A stretch of DNA of 64,000 bases from an uncultured Flaviramulus sp. (GCA_947495125.1 CANLXL010000002.1:186001-250000), one strand, 5' to 3'. Shown: positions 27,091 to 36,755, numbered from the stretch's first letter. A program made the numbers and translations. The notes: generated by a model from the sequence alone, not told the origin.

Positions 27091-30000
27091 TTAATCTTCA
27101 ACCAAAACCCATTCTCCTTTAGCGATAAGAGGCTCTGCTTGCTTATATTTTAAGGTTTTGTTTTCACCATTCATGACATGTTTGATAGTAACACGATCGT
27201 TACGACCAATTTTGGGTCTGTCACGTACAATTGTTTCTACAACTTCCTGTTGACGTTGGGTATTCCCAGCGGCTCGGTTTTGTGCAGAGCGTTCATCTAA
27301 ATTAGGAATTTCATCTTTCTGCGTTTTAAGATTCTCCTTTTTACGTGTTTGTCTGGCTTCTTGAATGGTGCTCTGCGTTTCTTGTGGTAGTTCTCCTTTA
27401 AATAAGAATGAAATAACATCTTTATTAACTTGATCTATGGTGCTTTTAAACAGCTCGAAAGCTTCAAACTTATAAATTAATAAAGGATCTTTTTGTTCAT
27501 GTACCGCCAATTGTACCGATTGTTTCAACTCATCCATTTTTCGTAAATGCGTTTTCCATGCATCGTCAATGATGGCTAATGTGATATTTTTTTCAAAATC
27601 GGTAATTAATTGTTTACCATTGGTTTCATAAGCCTTTTCAAGATCTGTAACAACATTTAAGCTTTTTACGCCATCTGTAAAAGGGACTACAATACGCTTA
27701 AATTTATCACGCTGGGTTTCATAAACATTTTTAATAACAGGAAATGCGATGTCGGCATTTCGGGTCATTTTTTCCTTGTAATGCTCAAAAGCTGCTCTGT
27801 AGATTTTTCCGGTGATTTCCTGGGCTGATAAGTTTCCAAATTCGGCTTCAGTGATGGGTGAACTCATAGAAAAATATCGAATTAATTCAAACTCGAAATT
27901 TTTATAGTCACTCGCAGCTTTATTCGTTTCGGCAATGCCTTCAGAGGTATCAAAAATCATATTTGCTAAATCCACGCGAAGGCGTTCTCCAAATAACGCA
28001 TGGTGACGACGTTTGTAAACAACCTCACGCTGGGCATTCATAACATCATCATATTCTAACAATCGTTTTCTAACACCAAAGTTATTTTCTTCAACTTTTT
28101 TCTGTGCACGTTCAATAGATTTGGAAATCATGGAATGCTGGATTACTTCTCCTTCCTTTAATCCCATACGATCCATCATTTTAGCAATACGCTCACTACC
28201 AAATAGGCGCATTAAATTATCTTCTAATGACACATAGAATTGTGAACTTCCCGGATCTCCCTGCCGACCTGCACGACCACGCAATTGTCTATCTACACGA
28301 CGTGAGTCATGGCGTTCTGTACCAACAATAGCCAAACCACCTGCTGTTTTAACTTCATCACTTAGTTTAATATCGGTTCCACGACCAGCCATATTAGTAG
28401 CAATGGTTACTTGTCCGGTTTTACCTGCCTGGTCAACAATTTCAGCTTCTTTTTTATGCTGTTTCGCATTTAATACGTTATGTGGTATTTTACGAATACT
28501 TAACATTTTACCAAGTAACTCACTAATTTCTACAGAGGTTGTTCCAATTAAAACAGGGCGACCTGCTTGCGATAATTTTGTTACATCATCGATAACGGCA
28601 TTGTATTTTTCACGTTTTGTTTTATAAACCAAATCCTCTTTGTCATCTCTGGCAATTGGTCTATTGGTTGGGATTTCAACAACATCCAATTTATAGATTT
28701 CCCAGAATTCACCAGCCTCGGTTACTGCCGTACCGGTCATACCAGATAGTTTACGGTACATTCTAAAGTAATTCTGAAGTGTTACGGTTGCAAATGTTTG
28801 AGTCGCATCTTCAATTTTCACATTTTCTTTGGCTTCAATGGCCTGGTGTAACCCATCACTATAACGACGACCATCCATAATACGACCTGTTTGCTCGTCA
28901 ACAATCATTACTTTATTCTCCATAACCACATATTGTGTGTCTTTTTCAAATAAAGCATAGGCTTTTAATAGTTGATTTAAGGTATGAATACGTTCGGATT
29001 TTACACCAAACTCCTTAAAAAGCTCTTCTTTAAGATTAGCCTCATCTTCAGGAGAAAGGCCTTGTTTTTCAATTTTAGCAATTTCCAATCCGATTTCCGG
29101 CATTACGAAAAAATCCGGATTATCTTTTCCCGATAAATACTCAATACCTTTATCGGTTAATTCGATTTGATTATTTTTTTCCTCAATGACATAGTACAGC
29201 TCCGCATCAATTTTTGGCATTTCGCGGTTGTTGTCTTGCATATAAAAGTTTTCGGTCTTTTGAAGTAATAGCTTAACACCTTCTTCAGATAAAAACTTAA
29301 TCAACGCTTTGTTTTTTGGAATACCACGATATACACGTAGTAATTGAAATCCACCTTCTTTGGTGTCACCGTCTTTTATAAGCTTCTTCGCTTCAGCTAA
29401 AACACCGGTTAAATACTTACGCTGTACGTTAACAATATCATCAACTTTTGGTTTTAACTCATTAAACTCATGACGTTCACCCTGAGGAATTGGCCCGGAA
29501 ATAATTAAAGGTGTACGCGCATCATCAACTAAAACGGAATCGACTTCATCCACAATGGCGTAATGATGTGGACGCTGAACCAAATCGGTAGGCGAATGCG
29601 CCATATTATCACGCAAATAATCAAAACCAAATTCATTGTTAGTTCCATAAGTGATATCGGCATTGTATGCTTTTTTACGTGCATCAGAATTTGGCTGATG
29701 GTAATCAATACAATCGACGCTCATCCCATGAAACTCAAAAATAGGAGCCATCCACGCGCTATCACGTTTCGCTAAATAGTCGTTCACCGTAACCAAATGC
29801 ACACCTTTTCCTGCTAAAGCATTTAGGTAAACTGGTAATGTGGCCACTAATGTTTTACCTTCACCTGTTTGCATTTCGGCAATTTTACCCTGGTGCATCG
29901 CGATACCACCAATAAGCTGAACATCATAATGTATCATATCCCAAACAATGGGTTTTCCTGCGGCATCCCATGAGTTAGCCCAAGTAGCATTGTCACCATC

Positions 30001-30447
30001 AAGACTTATGTAATCTTTGATTCCCGATAGTTCTCGGTCGAACGTTGTTGCAGCAACTGTAATAGACGCGTTATTTACAAAACGTTTAGCGGTTTCTTTT
30101 ACTACAGCAAAAGCTTCTGGTAAAATATCATTCAAGACATCTTCTGTTACATGATAAGCATCATCTTTAAGTTTATCTATATCCTGATAAATGTCTTCTC
30201 TTCTATCTATGTCTTCTGTGTTTTCAGCTTCTTGAAGAAGGTTAGAGATTTGCTCGTCAATGTCTTTTGTAGCATCAGCAATTTTAGACTTGAACTCGGC
30301 GGTTTTGCTTCTTAACTCATCATGAGATAAGGCTTCAATTGCAGCTTCAAAGGTTTTTATTTTATCAACGATAGGCGTGATGACCTTTACATCTTGTTTG
30401 GATTTGTCTCCTACAAATACTTTAAGGACAGAATTTAAAAAACTCAT
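27091..30447 (-). CDS. secA: Preprotein translocase ATPase SecA
   Basis: The motor of the Sec export pathway, acting at the inner membrane with SecYEG. The 1118-aa chain is longer than the 901-aa E. coli protein, as usual in Bacteroidota, which carry insertions; one extra helical stretch lies at about 68-105. Landmarks are Walker A MQTGEGKT (192-199), VNDYLAKRDSAWM, the DEVD box (DEVDSVLVDDARTPLIISGP), and the helicase block GRGTDIKL with RQLRGRAGRQGDPG. The C-terminus ends in KGEWVLVED and lacks the cysteine-rich zinc motif of the E. coli protein. Confidence 0.97.
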   Translation of the reverse strand: MSFLNSVLKVFVGDKSKQDVKVITPIVDKIKTFEAAIEALSHDELRSKTAEFKSKIADATKDIDEQISNLLQEAENTEDIDRREDIYQDIDKLKDDAYHVTEDVLNDILPEAFAVVKETAKRFVNNASITVAATTFDRELSGIKDYISLDGDNATWANSWDAAGKPIVWDMIHYDVQLIGGIAMHQGKIAEMQTGEGKTLVATLPVYLNALAGKGVHLVTVNDYLAKRDSAWMAPIFEFHGMSVDCIDYHQPNSDARKKAYNADITYGTNNEFGFDYLRDNMAHSPTDLVQRPHHYAIVDEVDSVLVDDARTPLIISGPIPQGERHEFNELKPKVDDIVNVQRKYLTGVLAEAKKLIKDGDTKEGGFQLLRVYRGIPKNKALIKFLSEEGVKLLLQKTENFYMQDNNREMPKIDAELYYVIEEKNNQIELTDKGIEYLSGKDNPDFFVMPEIGLEIAKIEKQGLSPEDEANLKEELFKEFGVKSERIHTLNQLLKAYALFEKDTQYVVMENKVMIVDEQTGRIMDGRRYSDGLHQAIEAKENVKIEDATQTFATVTLQNYFRMYRKLSGMTGTAVTEAGEFWEIYKLDVVEIPTNRPIARDDKEDLVYKTKREKYNAVIDDVTKLSQAGRPVLIGTTSVEISELLGKMLSIRKIPHNVLNAKQHKKEAEIVDQAGKTGQVTIATNMAGRGTDIKLSDEVKTAGGLAIVGTERHDSRRVDRQLRGRAGRQGDPGSSQFYVSLEDNLMRLFGSERIAKMMDRMGLKEGEVIQHSMISKSIERAQKKVEENNFGVRKRLLEYDDVMNAQREVVYKRRHHALFGERLRVDLANMIFDTSEGIAETNKAASDYKNFEFELIRYFSMSSPITEAEFGNLSAQEITGKIYRAAFEHYKEKMTRNADIAFPVIKNVYETQRDKFKRIVVPFTDGVKSLNVVTDLEKAYETNGKQLITDFEKNITLAIIDDAWKTHLRKMDELKQSVQLAVHEQKDPLLIYKFEAFELFKSTIDQVNKDVISFLFKGELPQETQSTIQEARQTRKKENLKTQKDEIPNLDERSAQNRAAGNTQRQQEVVETIVRDRPKIGRNDRVTIKHVMNGENKTLKYKQAEPLIAKGEWVLVED

Positions 30448-30523
30448 GTGTATATTTTTATGTTTTGCCTAGGATTTCCCAGTCATTTTTGTGTTAAATT
30501 TTTATGTCTTTTGAAGGTGTCTT

Positions 30524-30531
30524 CAAAGATA
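30524..30531 (-). promoter_or_regulatory. Probable -7 element of the secA promoter
   Basis: On the minus strand this reads TATCTTTG, an exact match to TAnnTTTG. It predicts a secA leader of about 70 nt. No clear -33 box. Confidence 0.45.
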
Positions 30532-30564
30532 CATTTTGTTATGATGTTTTATAAAGAATGAGGC

Positions 30565-30593
30565 AAAAAAAAAGCCTCAATTCGAGACTTTTT
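30565..30593 (-). terminator. Terminator of the DUF2795 gene
   Basis: Arms AAAAAG-C-CTC (30569-30578) and GAG-A-CTTTTT (30584-30593) pair with one mismatch around a 5-nt loop; the A run at 30565-30573 gives nine T on the minus strand. It lies 23 nt after the DUF2795 stop. Confidence 0.75.
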
Positions 30594-30615
30594 AACTATT
30601 CTTTATGCTTTTTTA

Positions 30616-30837
30616 TTAATATTCATCCTCATTCCAGAGGTAATCTTCGTCTGTTGGATAATCTGACCAAATTTCTTCAATTGAATCGTATGAATCACCT
30701 TCATCTTCAATCGACTGTAAATTTTCAACAACCTCCAATGGCGCTCCGGTTCTAATAGCGTAATCTATCAATTCGTCTTTTGTTGCTGGCCAGGGTGCAT
30801 CACTTAAATACGATGCTAATTCTAAAGTCCAATACAT
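30616..30837 (-). CDS. DUF2795 family small acidic protein
   Basis: A 73-aa protein of the DUF2795 family, recognisable by MYWTLELASYLSDAPWPATKDELIDYA with the following RTGAPLEVVENLQSI. The C-terminal third is strongly acidic (DEGDSYDSIEEIWSDYPTDE). Family members are small soluble proteins common in Bacteroidota with no established role. It forms its own unit, with a promoter at 30860-30889 and a terminator at 30565-30593, between secA and the adenosyltransferase. Confidence 0.85.
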   Translation of the reverse strand: MYWTLELASYLSDAPWPATKDELIDYAIRTGAPLEVVENLQSIEDEGDSYDSIEEIWSDYPTDEDYLWNEDEY

Positions 30838-30859
30838 TTTTTATGCGTTTAATTTTTTG

Positions 30860-30889
30860 CAAAAATAAATTTTTAGTTTAAACAGGCAA
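30860..30889 (-). promoter_or_regulatory. DUF2795 gene promoter
   Basis: On the minus strand TTG (30889-30887) and TATTTTTG (30867-30860) are 19 nt apart, fitting the -33/-7 pattern, and the -7 box lies 22 nt before the start codon at 30837. Confidence 0.55.
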
Positions 30890-31096
30890 GAAAAAAATGA
30901 ATTATTTAATCATTAATTTTAAGAACGTACTCATTTGTAATCTAAACAGTTGAAATTTATTTAAGCCATGTTAATATTATAAGCTCTTTTTAAGTCGGAA
31001 TTCTTCAAAAAAAATAGTTGTTATTTTTTCAAGTTATTAAAACAATTTCTTCGAAAAATCACTTTTCTCGGTTATCGTAATATTCCCTTTAAAGAC

Positions 31097-31669
31097 CTAT
31101 TGTTTTTCAGGAATCCACTTAATTTCATTTGCTTGTAAGTCGTAAGTCAATTTTCGTGCCAATACAAAAAGGTAGTCAGAAAGGCGGTTTAAGTACATTA
31201 AAGTATTGCTTTCAACTGTTTCAATATCATTTAACGCCGATATTAAACGCTCGGCTCTACGGCACACACAGCGGGCTATGTGACAGAATGACACGGTTTG
31301 GTGGCCTCCGGGTAAGACGAAGTGCGTCATTGGAGGCAATATTTCATTCATTGCATCCATCTCTTGTTCTAATAGCTCTATATCTTTTAAAGAGATTTTG
31401 GGAATATTTAAGCGCTCTTTTCCATTTTTCAGGATTGCTTTTTTGGGGTCGGTAGCCAAAATTGCTCCAACGGTAAATAACCTATCCTGAATACTAACTA
31501 TTAAGTCTTTGTATTCTTGCTGAATGTTTTGATCGCGAATTAGACCTAAATATGAGTTTAATTCGTCAATCGTTCCGTAACTTTCAATTCGGATATGATG
31601 TTTTGGTACACGTGTGCCTCCAAATAATGCTGTTGTACCTTTGTCACCTGTTTTGGTATAGATTTTCAT
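31097..31669 (-). CDS. Cob(I)alamin adenosyltransferase, PduO type
   Basis: A 190-aa enzyme that transfers the adenosyl group of ATP to cob(I)alamin, giving coenzyme B12. The family signature is at the N-terminus (YTKTGDKGTTALFGGTRVPK, then RIESYGTIDELNSYLGL); further conserved parts are FVLPGG and CRRAERL...YLNRLSDYLFVLAR near the C-terminus. This is the PduO/MMAB type, not the CobA type. Together with meaB it points to an adenosylcobalamin-dependent methylmalonyl-CoA mutase elsewhere in the genome. It stands alone here. Confidence 0.94.
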   Translation of the reverse strand: MKIYTKTGDKGTTALFGGTRVPKHHIRIESYGTIDELNSYLGLIRDQNIQQEYKDLIVSIQDRLFTVGAILATDPKKAILKNGKERLNIPKISLKDIELLEQEMDAMNEILPPMTHFVLPGGHQTVSFCHIARCVCRRAERLISALNDIETVESNTLMYLNRLSDYLFVLARKLTYDLQANEIKWIPEKQ

Positions 31670-31788
31670 AATAACGAAGTTATGTCATTTTGTAGAGTTT
31701 CACAAAGAAGGTCCTTGATGTATGTACAATTTTTATGATGCTTAATGTTTTTGTAAGTGTTTTATGCGTTATAATTCCTGAAATAAAT

Positions 31789-31796
31789 TATTTTTG
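31789..31796 (+). promoter_or_regulatory. Probable -7 element of the OmpA-family gene
   Basis: TATTTTTG matches TAnnTTTG and lies 21 nt before the ATG at 31818. It overlaps an alternative TTG start at 31794, which makes that start unlikely. Confidence 0.45.
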
Positions 31797-31817
31797 TTTA
31801 ACCACACCAATGTAATT

Positions 31818-33890
31818 ATGAAAAAAACAACGCTATTACTTCTATGTATAGTACAATTTGTTCTTGTTGAGGCGCAATCCTTTATCGGTTTTTCTTCCGA
31901 TAATTATATCGGTGTTCATGCCGTAATCTTTAATCCGGCAAATATTACAGATACGCCATATAAAGCCGATATTAATGTTGCAGGATTTAGTGCATTTGGA
32001 GGTAACGATTATTATGGTGTTAATGTATTTGATGCCCTTAAAAAGGGCTATAGTTTTGATTTGGAAGCTAAAAGTTACCCTTCTGAAGATAATAGAGCAC
32101 TAGGCAACCTCGATATTTTGGGACCTGCATTTATGTTTAATCTTTCTAAAAAAAGTTCGATTGCATTATTTGCTCGTGCAAGAGCTTTTATTAATGCTAA
32201 CGAAATTAATGGAGCGTCCATCTCTGCTATTGATGATGACAATACCGATGATTTTAATTTAACAGAAGGAGATATAAGTGGTGTTGGGCATGCGTGGGCG
32301 GAACTAGGGGTTTCTTATGCAAGAATATTATTAAATGAGAAAGAACATTTTTTGAAAGGTGGAATTACTCTAAAATATTTACAAGGTATCGGTAGCGCTT
32401 ACTTAATCGGAAACGATATTTCCGCGGTATATGATGCCGATGGAACAGATTTAGGAGGAGGAGAAACCACCGGAAGCATTGGAACTACCGGAACATTAAA
32501 TTACTCGAGATTTGATGATTTTGATAATGATGATTATGACTATGATTTGCCTGATAACGCCACCGGGTTGGGAAGTGATTTTGGATTAACTTACGAGTGG
32601 AGACCAAACCGGGCAGAATATGATGAAACAACGATTCATAACGCACATCAATATAAGCTTAAATTAGGGTTGTCCATTACAGATATTGGTTTTATCAGTT
32701 ATAAAAACGGTATCAAAGAAACTTATAATATCACCAATACAAACGTGTCTGAAGACGAGTTTGATAATTCTGATGATATTGGAGCATTTCTAGATTCGTT
32801 TTATACACTTACTAATTCCGGCACAGGATATAAAATTGATTTACCTTCAGCTTTACATCTAAACGCAGACTGGAATTTTAATAGAAAACTGTTTTTAAAC
32901 TTAAATATCGATTTTTCTTTAATGTCGAAAGACAGAAAAACGGCAAATCGTATTTCAAATACGATATCGCTAACGCCTCGGTATGAAAGTAAGTGGTTTG
33001 GTTTTTATTTTCCTTTAAGTATTATTGAAAAAAACGGCTTTAGAATGGGAACAGGTTTAAGAGCCGGGCCGCTTTATTTGGGATCTGGATCGATAATTTC
33101 TGTTTTGACCAGTGATAATAATAGAGAAGCAGATGTGTATGCCGGTTTAAAAATACCCATATATAAAAGTGAACGTAAAGATACGGATGAAGATGGAATA
33201 AGAGATAAACACGATGATTGTCCCGATATACCCGGACCTAAAGAAAATGGAGGATGCCCATGGGAAGATGAAGATGAGGATGGTATCTTAGATAATGTGG
33301 ATAAATGCCCTAAAGAGGCAGGCCCTGAGGAAAATAATGGGTGCCCGTGGACCGATACCGATGGTGATGGCGTGTTCGATAAAGATGATATCTGCATCAA
33401 TGAAGTTGGTACCGCGGAAAATAATGGATGTCCTTTTAAGGATACGGATGGAGATGGGGTTTATGATAAAGACGATATCTGCATTAATGAAGTAGGTACA
33501 GTTGCCAATAATGGTTGCCCGGAGAAGGTCATAGAAAAACTTCAAAAAACATTGGATGATTATGCCAAAGTTATTTTGTTTAACTATGGAAAATCATCTC
33601 TAAAAGAGGAGTCTAGTAAAGTCTTGTTTGAGATTATTGAAGTTTTAAATCAATATCCAAATGCTAGTTTCACTATTGAAGGTCATACAGATAGTATAGG
33701 GAGTTATGAAATCAATCAAAAACTATCTGAAGCCAGGGCCAACGCCGTTAAAAGCTTTTTAGTAAAAAATGGAATAGATTCGAATAGATTGGTAGCTATT
33801 GGGTATGGCGAAAGAAAACCGATTGCAACAAATATGTATAAGGACGGTAGAGCTCAAAATAGACGTGTAGAAATTAACCTAATGAAATAA
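31818..33890 (+). CDS. DUF5723 / thrombospondin type 3 / OmpA-domain outer-membrane protein
   Basis: A 690-aa envelope protein. It has a signal peptide (about 1-19, ending LVEAQ), an N-terminal DUF5723 beta-barrel-like region of about 430 residues (FIGFSSDNYIGVHAVIFNPA at its start), and four calcium-binding thrombospondin type 3 units of the form DTDGDGVxDKDDxCxxExG...NNGCP (about 454-572). A C-terminal OmpA domain follows, which binds peptidoglycan (FTIEGHTDSIGSYEINQKLS, GYGERKPIATN, GRAQNRRVEI). It probably links outer membrane and cell wall. The ATG at 31818 gives a proper signal peptide. It is a single-gene unit. Confidence 0.92.
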   Translation: MKKTTLLLLCIVQFVLVEAQSFIGFSSDNYIGVHAVIFNPANITDTPYKADINVAGFSAFGGNDYYGVNVFDALKKGYSFDLEAKSYPSEDNRALGNLDILGPAFMFNLSKKSSIALFARARAFINANEINGASISAIDDDNTDDFNLTEGDISGVGHAWAELGVSYARILLNEKEHFLKGGITLKYLQGIGSAYLIGNDISAVYDADGTDLGGGETTGSIGTTGTLNYSRFDDFDNDDYDYDLPDNATGLGSDFGLTYEWRPNRAEYDETTIHNAHQYKLKLGLSITDIGFISYKNGIKETYNITNTNVSEDEFDNSDDIGAFLDSFYTLTNSGTGYKIDLPSALHLNADWNFNRKLFLNLNIDFSLMSKDRKTANRISNTISLTPRYESKWFGFYFPLSIIEKNGFRMGTGLRAGPLYLGSGSIISVLTSDNNREADVYAGLKIPIYKSERKDTDEDGIRDKHDDCPDIPGPKENGGCPWEDEDEDGILDNVDKCPKEAGPEENNGCPWTDTDGDGVFDKDDICINEVGTAENNGCPFKDTDGDGVYDKDDICINEVGTVANNGCPEKVIEKLQKTLDDYAKVILFNYGKSSLKEESSKVLFEIIEVLNQYPNASFTIEGHTDSIGSYEINQKLSEARANAVKSFLVKNGIDSNRLVAIGYGERKPIATNMYKDGRAQNRRVEINLMK

Positions 33891-33963
33891 AAAACTACGC
33901 TAAGAATTAACTGGAACTCAAATTGTTGTTTAAAGCTAAGATTGGTTGTTAAGGAAACCTTAT

Positions 33964-34737
33964 CTAAACTCTTATGGTAAAATGTTCTTTAGCCTGTTCT
34001 TTTCTAAAGAACACAAGTCCCCAGAAAAAGGTGTCGATGGTTACAGTGGTTTTTGGATGTTGTTTTATTATTTTCCAGGCTTCGGTCATTTCTTTTGACC
34101 AATAAATGTCATCGAAAATGAATACGGAATTATTTTTAGCTGTCTTTAAAAGCGTTTCAAAGTACTTTACAGTGGCCTCTTTTTGATGATTACCATCGAA
34201 GAAAATAAGGTCGTAACTGTTGATCAATAGTTGATTTATGACACCGTTGAAATCCCCGGTTTTTACCTCAACATTGTTTAAACCAAGCGTTTCGAAATTA
34301 TGGTTTGAAAATTCCGAAATATTAGGACAACCTTCAATAGTTGTGATTTTGGTTTCGTGGTTTGGTATACTCATGGCATGCGTTGCAATCCCAAGAGACG
34401 TTCCTAACTCTAAAATGGTTTTTGGGTTAAAGTACGTTATCAACCTATAAATTAACTTCGCTCTTTTTATTGTTGAACCCGAGTGTTTGGCAATTGTTGA
34501 GATACGTCGCTTTTCTTGCTTCATTACTCGTGAGCCTACTCCTAAATCGGTTATTTTAATTAAAGCTTTGTTGTTTAGAAGTGCTTTTTTGTAGTTTATA
34601 ATGTGCTTATAATCAATATAGTTCGATTTATCATAAAAACATTTAGTAACCAAGTTATAAACGAAGGGAGAATGCACTCCATGTTGATTTGTGGACCTTA
34701 AAAGAAATTTTATGTACTGAGTTGCTTGATAAAACAT
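33964..34737 (-). CDS. Class I SAM-dependent O-methyltransferase-like protein
   Basis: A 257-aa cytosolic methyltransferase. Motif I is ILELGTSLGIATHAMS, followed by the acidic residue of motif II in KITTIEGCPN and by DLIFFDGNHQKEATVKYFE. This pattern is close to methyltransferase family 24 (O-methyltransferases of the CCoAMT/YrrM kind). The N-terminus TNQHGVHSPFVYNLVTKCFY is a stretch I remember from flavobacterial homologues. Substrate unknown. It is convergent with the OmpA-family gene and followed on the same strand, upstream, by the ABC-F gene. Confidence 0.85.
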   Translation of the reverse strand: MFYQATQYIKFLLRSTNQHGVHSPFVYNLVTKCFYDKSNYIDYKHIINYKKALLNNKALIKITDLGVGSRVMKQEKRRISTIAKHSGSTIKRAKLIYRLITYFNPKTILELGTSLGIATHAMSIPNHETKITTIEGCPNISEFSNHNFETLGLNNVEVKTGDFNGVINQLLINSYDLIFFDGNHQKEATVKYFETLLKTAKNNSVFIFDDIYWSKEMTEAWKIIKQHPKTTVTIDTFFWGLVFFRKEQAKEHFTIRV

Positions 34738-34742
34738 ATTAC

Positions 34743-34815
34743 CATGTCTGGTCGGACGCAGTTGAGACCTTATTTATAATTACGTTAAAACCCTCGACTG
34801 CGTTCGAGAAGCACG
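34743..34815. repeat. GC-rich inverted-repeat element, possible dispersed flavobacterial repeat
   Basis: A 73-nt GC-richer patch between the methyltransferase and ABC-F genes. It contains ACGCAGT (34756-34762) with its complement ACTGCGT (34797-34803), plus a short hairpin CTCGA (34793-34797) / TCGAG (34804-34808). The CTCGACTGCGTTCGAG core resembles a repeat common in intergenic DNA of flavobacteria as I recall it; unverified. It may also act as a terminator for the ABC-F transcript. Confidence 0.45.
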
Positions 34816-34817
34816 AA

Positions 34818-36680
34818 TTATTCTTCAAGTTTCGACGATAATTCAAACCAACGATCCTCTTTGGCTTCAATCGTATCAATGATTTTTTGTAAATCGATAG
34901 ATAGTTGGTTGATATCATCCGGTGTAAGTTCGGGATTATTGAATTTACCTTCTAGCTCTTTTTTATCATAGGCTAATGAATTTAATTTGCTTTCAATGTT
35001 TTTTAGCTCTTTTTCTTCATTATAAGATAATTTATTAGCATCGTTTTTCTTTCTGGTATTTTTGCCCTTTTTGTCTTCCCGAGCACTTGAAGTTACGGGC
35101 TGACTATCTTCGTAAACTCTATAATCGGTATAATTTCCCGGAAAATCTTCGATAACGCCTTCTCCTTTGAAGATAAAAAGATGATCAATAACCTTATCCA
35201 TAAAATAACGATCGTGAGTTACCACAATGACGCATCCCGGAAAATCTAAAAGGAAATTTTCAAGCACATTAAGTGTTACAATGTCTAAATCGTTAGTGGG
35301 TTCGTCAAGAATTAAAAAGTTAGGGTTTTGAATTAAAACCGTACATAAATACAGGCGTTTGCGTTCACCACCGCTTAATTTCTCAACAAAATCATATTGT
35401 TTTTTTCTGCTAAATAGGAAGCGTTCTAGGAGTTGCTGTGCACTAATTTGACGTCCTTTTTTTAGTGGAATATAGTCTCCAAATTCCCGAATGACATCAA
35501 TAACTTTTTGTTCTGGTTTTATATGAATACCACTTTGCGTGTAATAACCGAATTTAACGGTATCACCTTTAACAACTTTTCCTGAGTCGGGCTGTGCTGT
35601 TCGTGTTAAAATGTTTAAGAATGTGGTTTTTCCCGTTCCGTTTTTTCCAATAATACCAAGACGTTCACCTTTTTGAAATGTATAATCAAACTTATTGAGT
35701 ATCGTTTTGTTTTTAAAGGATTTTGATGCCTTGTGGAATTCCAATATTTTACTTCCCAGACGTTTCATGTTTAACTCCAATTGAACTACGTGATCGTTTC
35801 TCCGTTGGTGGGCACGATGCTTTATGTCCTGAAAATCATCAATCCGCGATTTCGATTTTGTAGTTCTAGCCTTTGGTTGTCTTCGCATCCAAGCCAGTTC
35901 TTTATTAAATAGTTGCTTGGCTTTGCCAGTTTCAACAGACTCTCTTTCGATTCTGGCTTCGCGTTTTTCCAAATAATACGAATAATTACCTTTATAACTA
36001 TATAGTTTTCCTTCGTCCAGTTCAATAATCTCATTACAAACCCGTTCTAAAAAATAACGATCATGGGTCACCATAAACAGTGTCATGTTTTCCTTAGCAA
36101 AAAAAGCTTCCAGCCACTCAATCATTTCTAAATCTAAATGATTGGTGGGCTCATCAAGAACTAATAAATCCGGTTTGTTTATTAAGGCATTGGCTAAAGA
36201 CAACCGCTTTTTTTGCCCACCCGATAGTGTACTTATTTTTTGACTTAAATCATCTAATTTTAGTTTAAAGAGAATTTGTTTGTAAAGGGTTTCGAAATCC
36301 CATGCCTGATGGCGTTCCATCTGTTCAAAAGCAACTTGGTATGCCTCAGAATCTTCAGGGTTAAGAAGTGCTTTTTCGTAATTGGAAATAACCTTTAAAA
36401 TAGGGTTGTTACTTGTAAATATGGTCTCTTCAATGGTTAAGCTGTTATCAAATTTTGGGTCTTGAGATAAAAATGATACAGCTATTCCTTTTCTATAGGT
36501 TACCAAACCAGAATCGGCTTCATCATCACCTGAAATAATATTCAGAATGGAAGTCTTTCCTGTTCCATTTTTTGCTACAAAAGCAATTTTTTGGTCTTTA
36601 TGCACACTAAAGGAAATATCTTCAAAAAGCGTTAGCTCTCCATAAGACTTCGATATATTCTCAACGGTTAAATAATTCAA
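34818..36680 (-). CDS. ABC-F family ATPase, Uup-like
   Basis: A 620-aa soluble protein with two ABC domains and no membrane part. The first has Walker A VAKNGTGKTS, signature LSGGQKKRLSL and Walker B LLVLDEPTNHLDL; the second has IGKNGTGKTT, LSGGERKRLYL and LILDEPTNDLDI. The C-terminal coiled coil (about 540-620) is typical of Uup. ABC-F proteins act on the ribosome to relieve stalling. No ATG is available near the N-terminus; a TTG at 36680 gives the family-standard MNYLTVENISKSYGE, while another TTG at 36698 would add six residues. Divergent from the polysaccharide locus, with a 9-bp hairpin at 36699-36729 upstream. Confidence 0.92.
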   Translation of the reverse strand: MNYLTVENISKSYGELTLFEDISFSVHKDQKIAFVAKNGTGKTSILNIISGDDEADSGLVTYRKGIAVSFLSQDPKFDNSLTIEETIFTSNNPILKVISNYEKALLNPEDSEAYQVAFEQMERHQAWDFETLYKQILFKLKLDDLSQKISTLSGGQKKRLSLANALINKPDLLVLDEPTNHLDLEMIEWLEAFFAKENMTLFMVTHDRYFLERVCNEIIELDEGKLYSYKGNYSYYLEKREARIERESVETGKAKQLFNKELAWMRRQPKARTTKSKSRIDDFQDIKHRAHQRRNDHVVQLELNMKRLGSKILEFHKASKSFKNKTILNKFDYTFQKGERLGIIGKNGTGKTTFLNILTRTAQPDSGKVVKGDTVKFGYYTQSGIHIKPEQKVIDVIREFGDYIPLKKGRQISAQQLLERFLFSRKKQYDFVEKLSGGERKRLYLCTVLIQNPNFLILDEPTNDLDIVTLNVLENFLLDFPGCVIVVTHDRYFMDKVIDHLFIFKGEGVIEDFPGNYTDYRVYEDSQPVTSSAREDKKGKNTRKKNDANKLSYNEEKELKNIESKLNSLAYDKKELEGKFNNPELTPDDINQLSIDLQKIIDTIEAKEDRWFELSSKLEE

Positions 36681-36698
36681 TAGATATTTTTTTTGCAA

Positions 36699-36729
36699 AT
36701 AACGGATAAAAAACCAAAAAATCCGTTAT
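36699..36729. promoter_or_regulatory. 9-bp inverted repeat in the divergent gap between ABC-F and the polysaccharide locus
   Basis: ATAACGGAT (36699-36707) and ATCCGTTAT (36721-36729) are perfectly complementary around a 13-nt A-rich loop. It lies 19 nt upstream of the ABC-F start codon and 27 nt upstream of the -7 element of the polysaccharide operon. It could be an operator for either side or a leader hairpin of the ABC-F transcript. Confidence 0.4.
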
Positions 36730-36755
36730 AAGTTTTATTGTTCAAGACGAAAACT

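Noticed and set aside
31129-31455. Plus-strand open frame opposite the adenosyltransferase
   Set aside because: It is a shadow of the well-conserved minus-strand enzyme; its translation shows no recognisable domain.
33181-33525. Regularly spaced DNA repeats in the OmpA-family gene, CRISPR-like at first glance
   Set aside because: They encode in-frame thrombospondin type 3 units (DTDGDGVxDKDD), differ between copies, and have no unique spacers.
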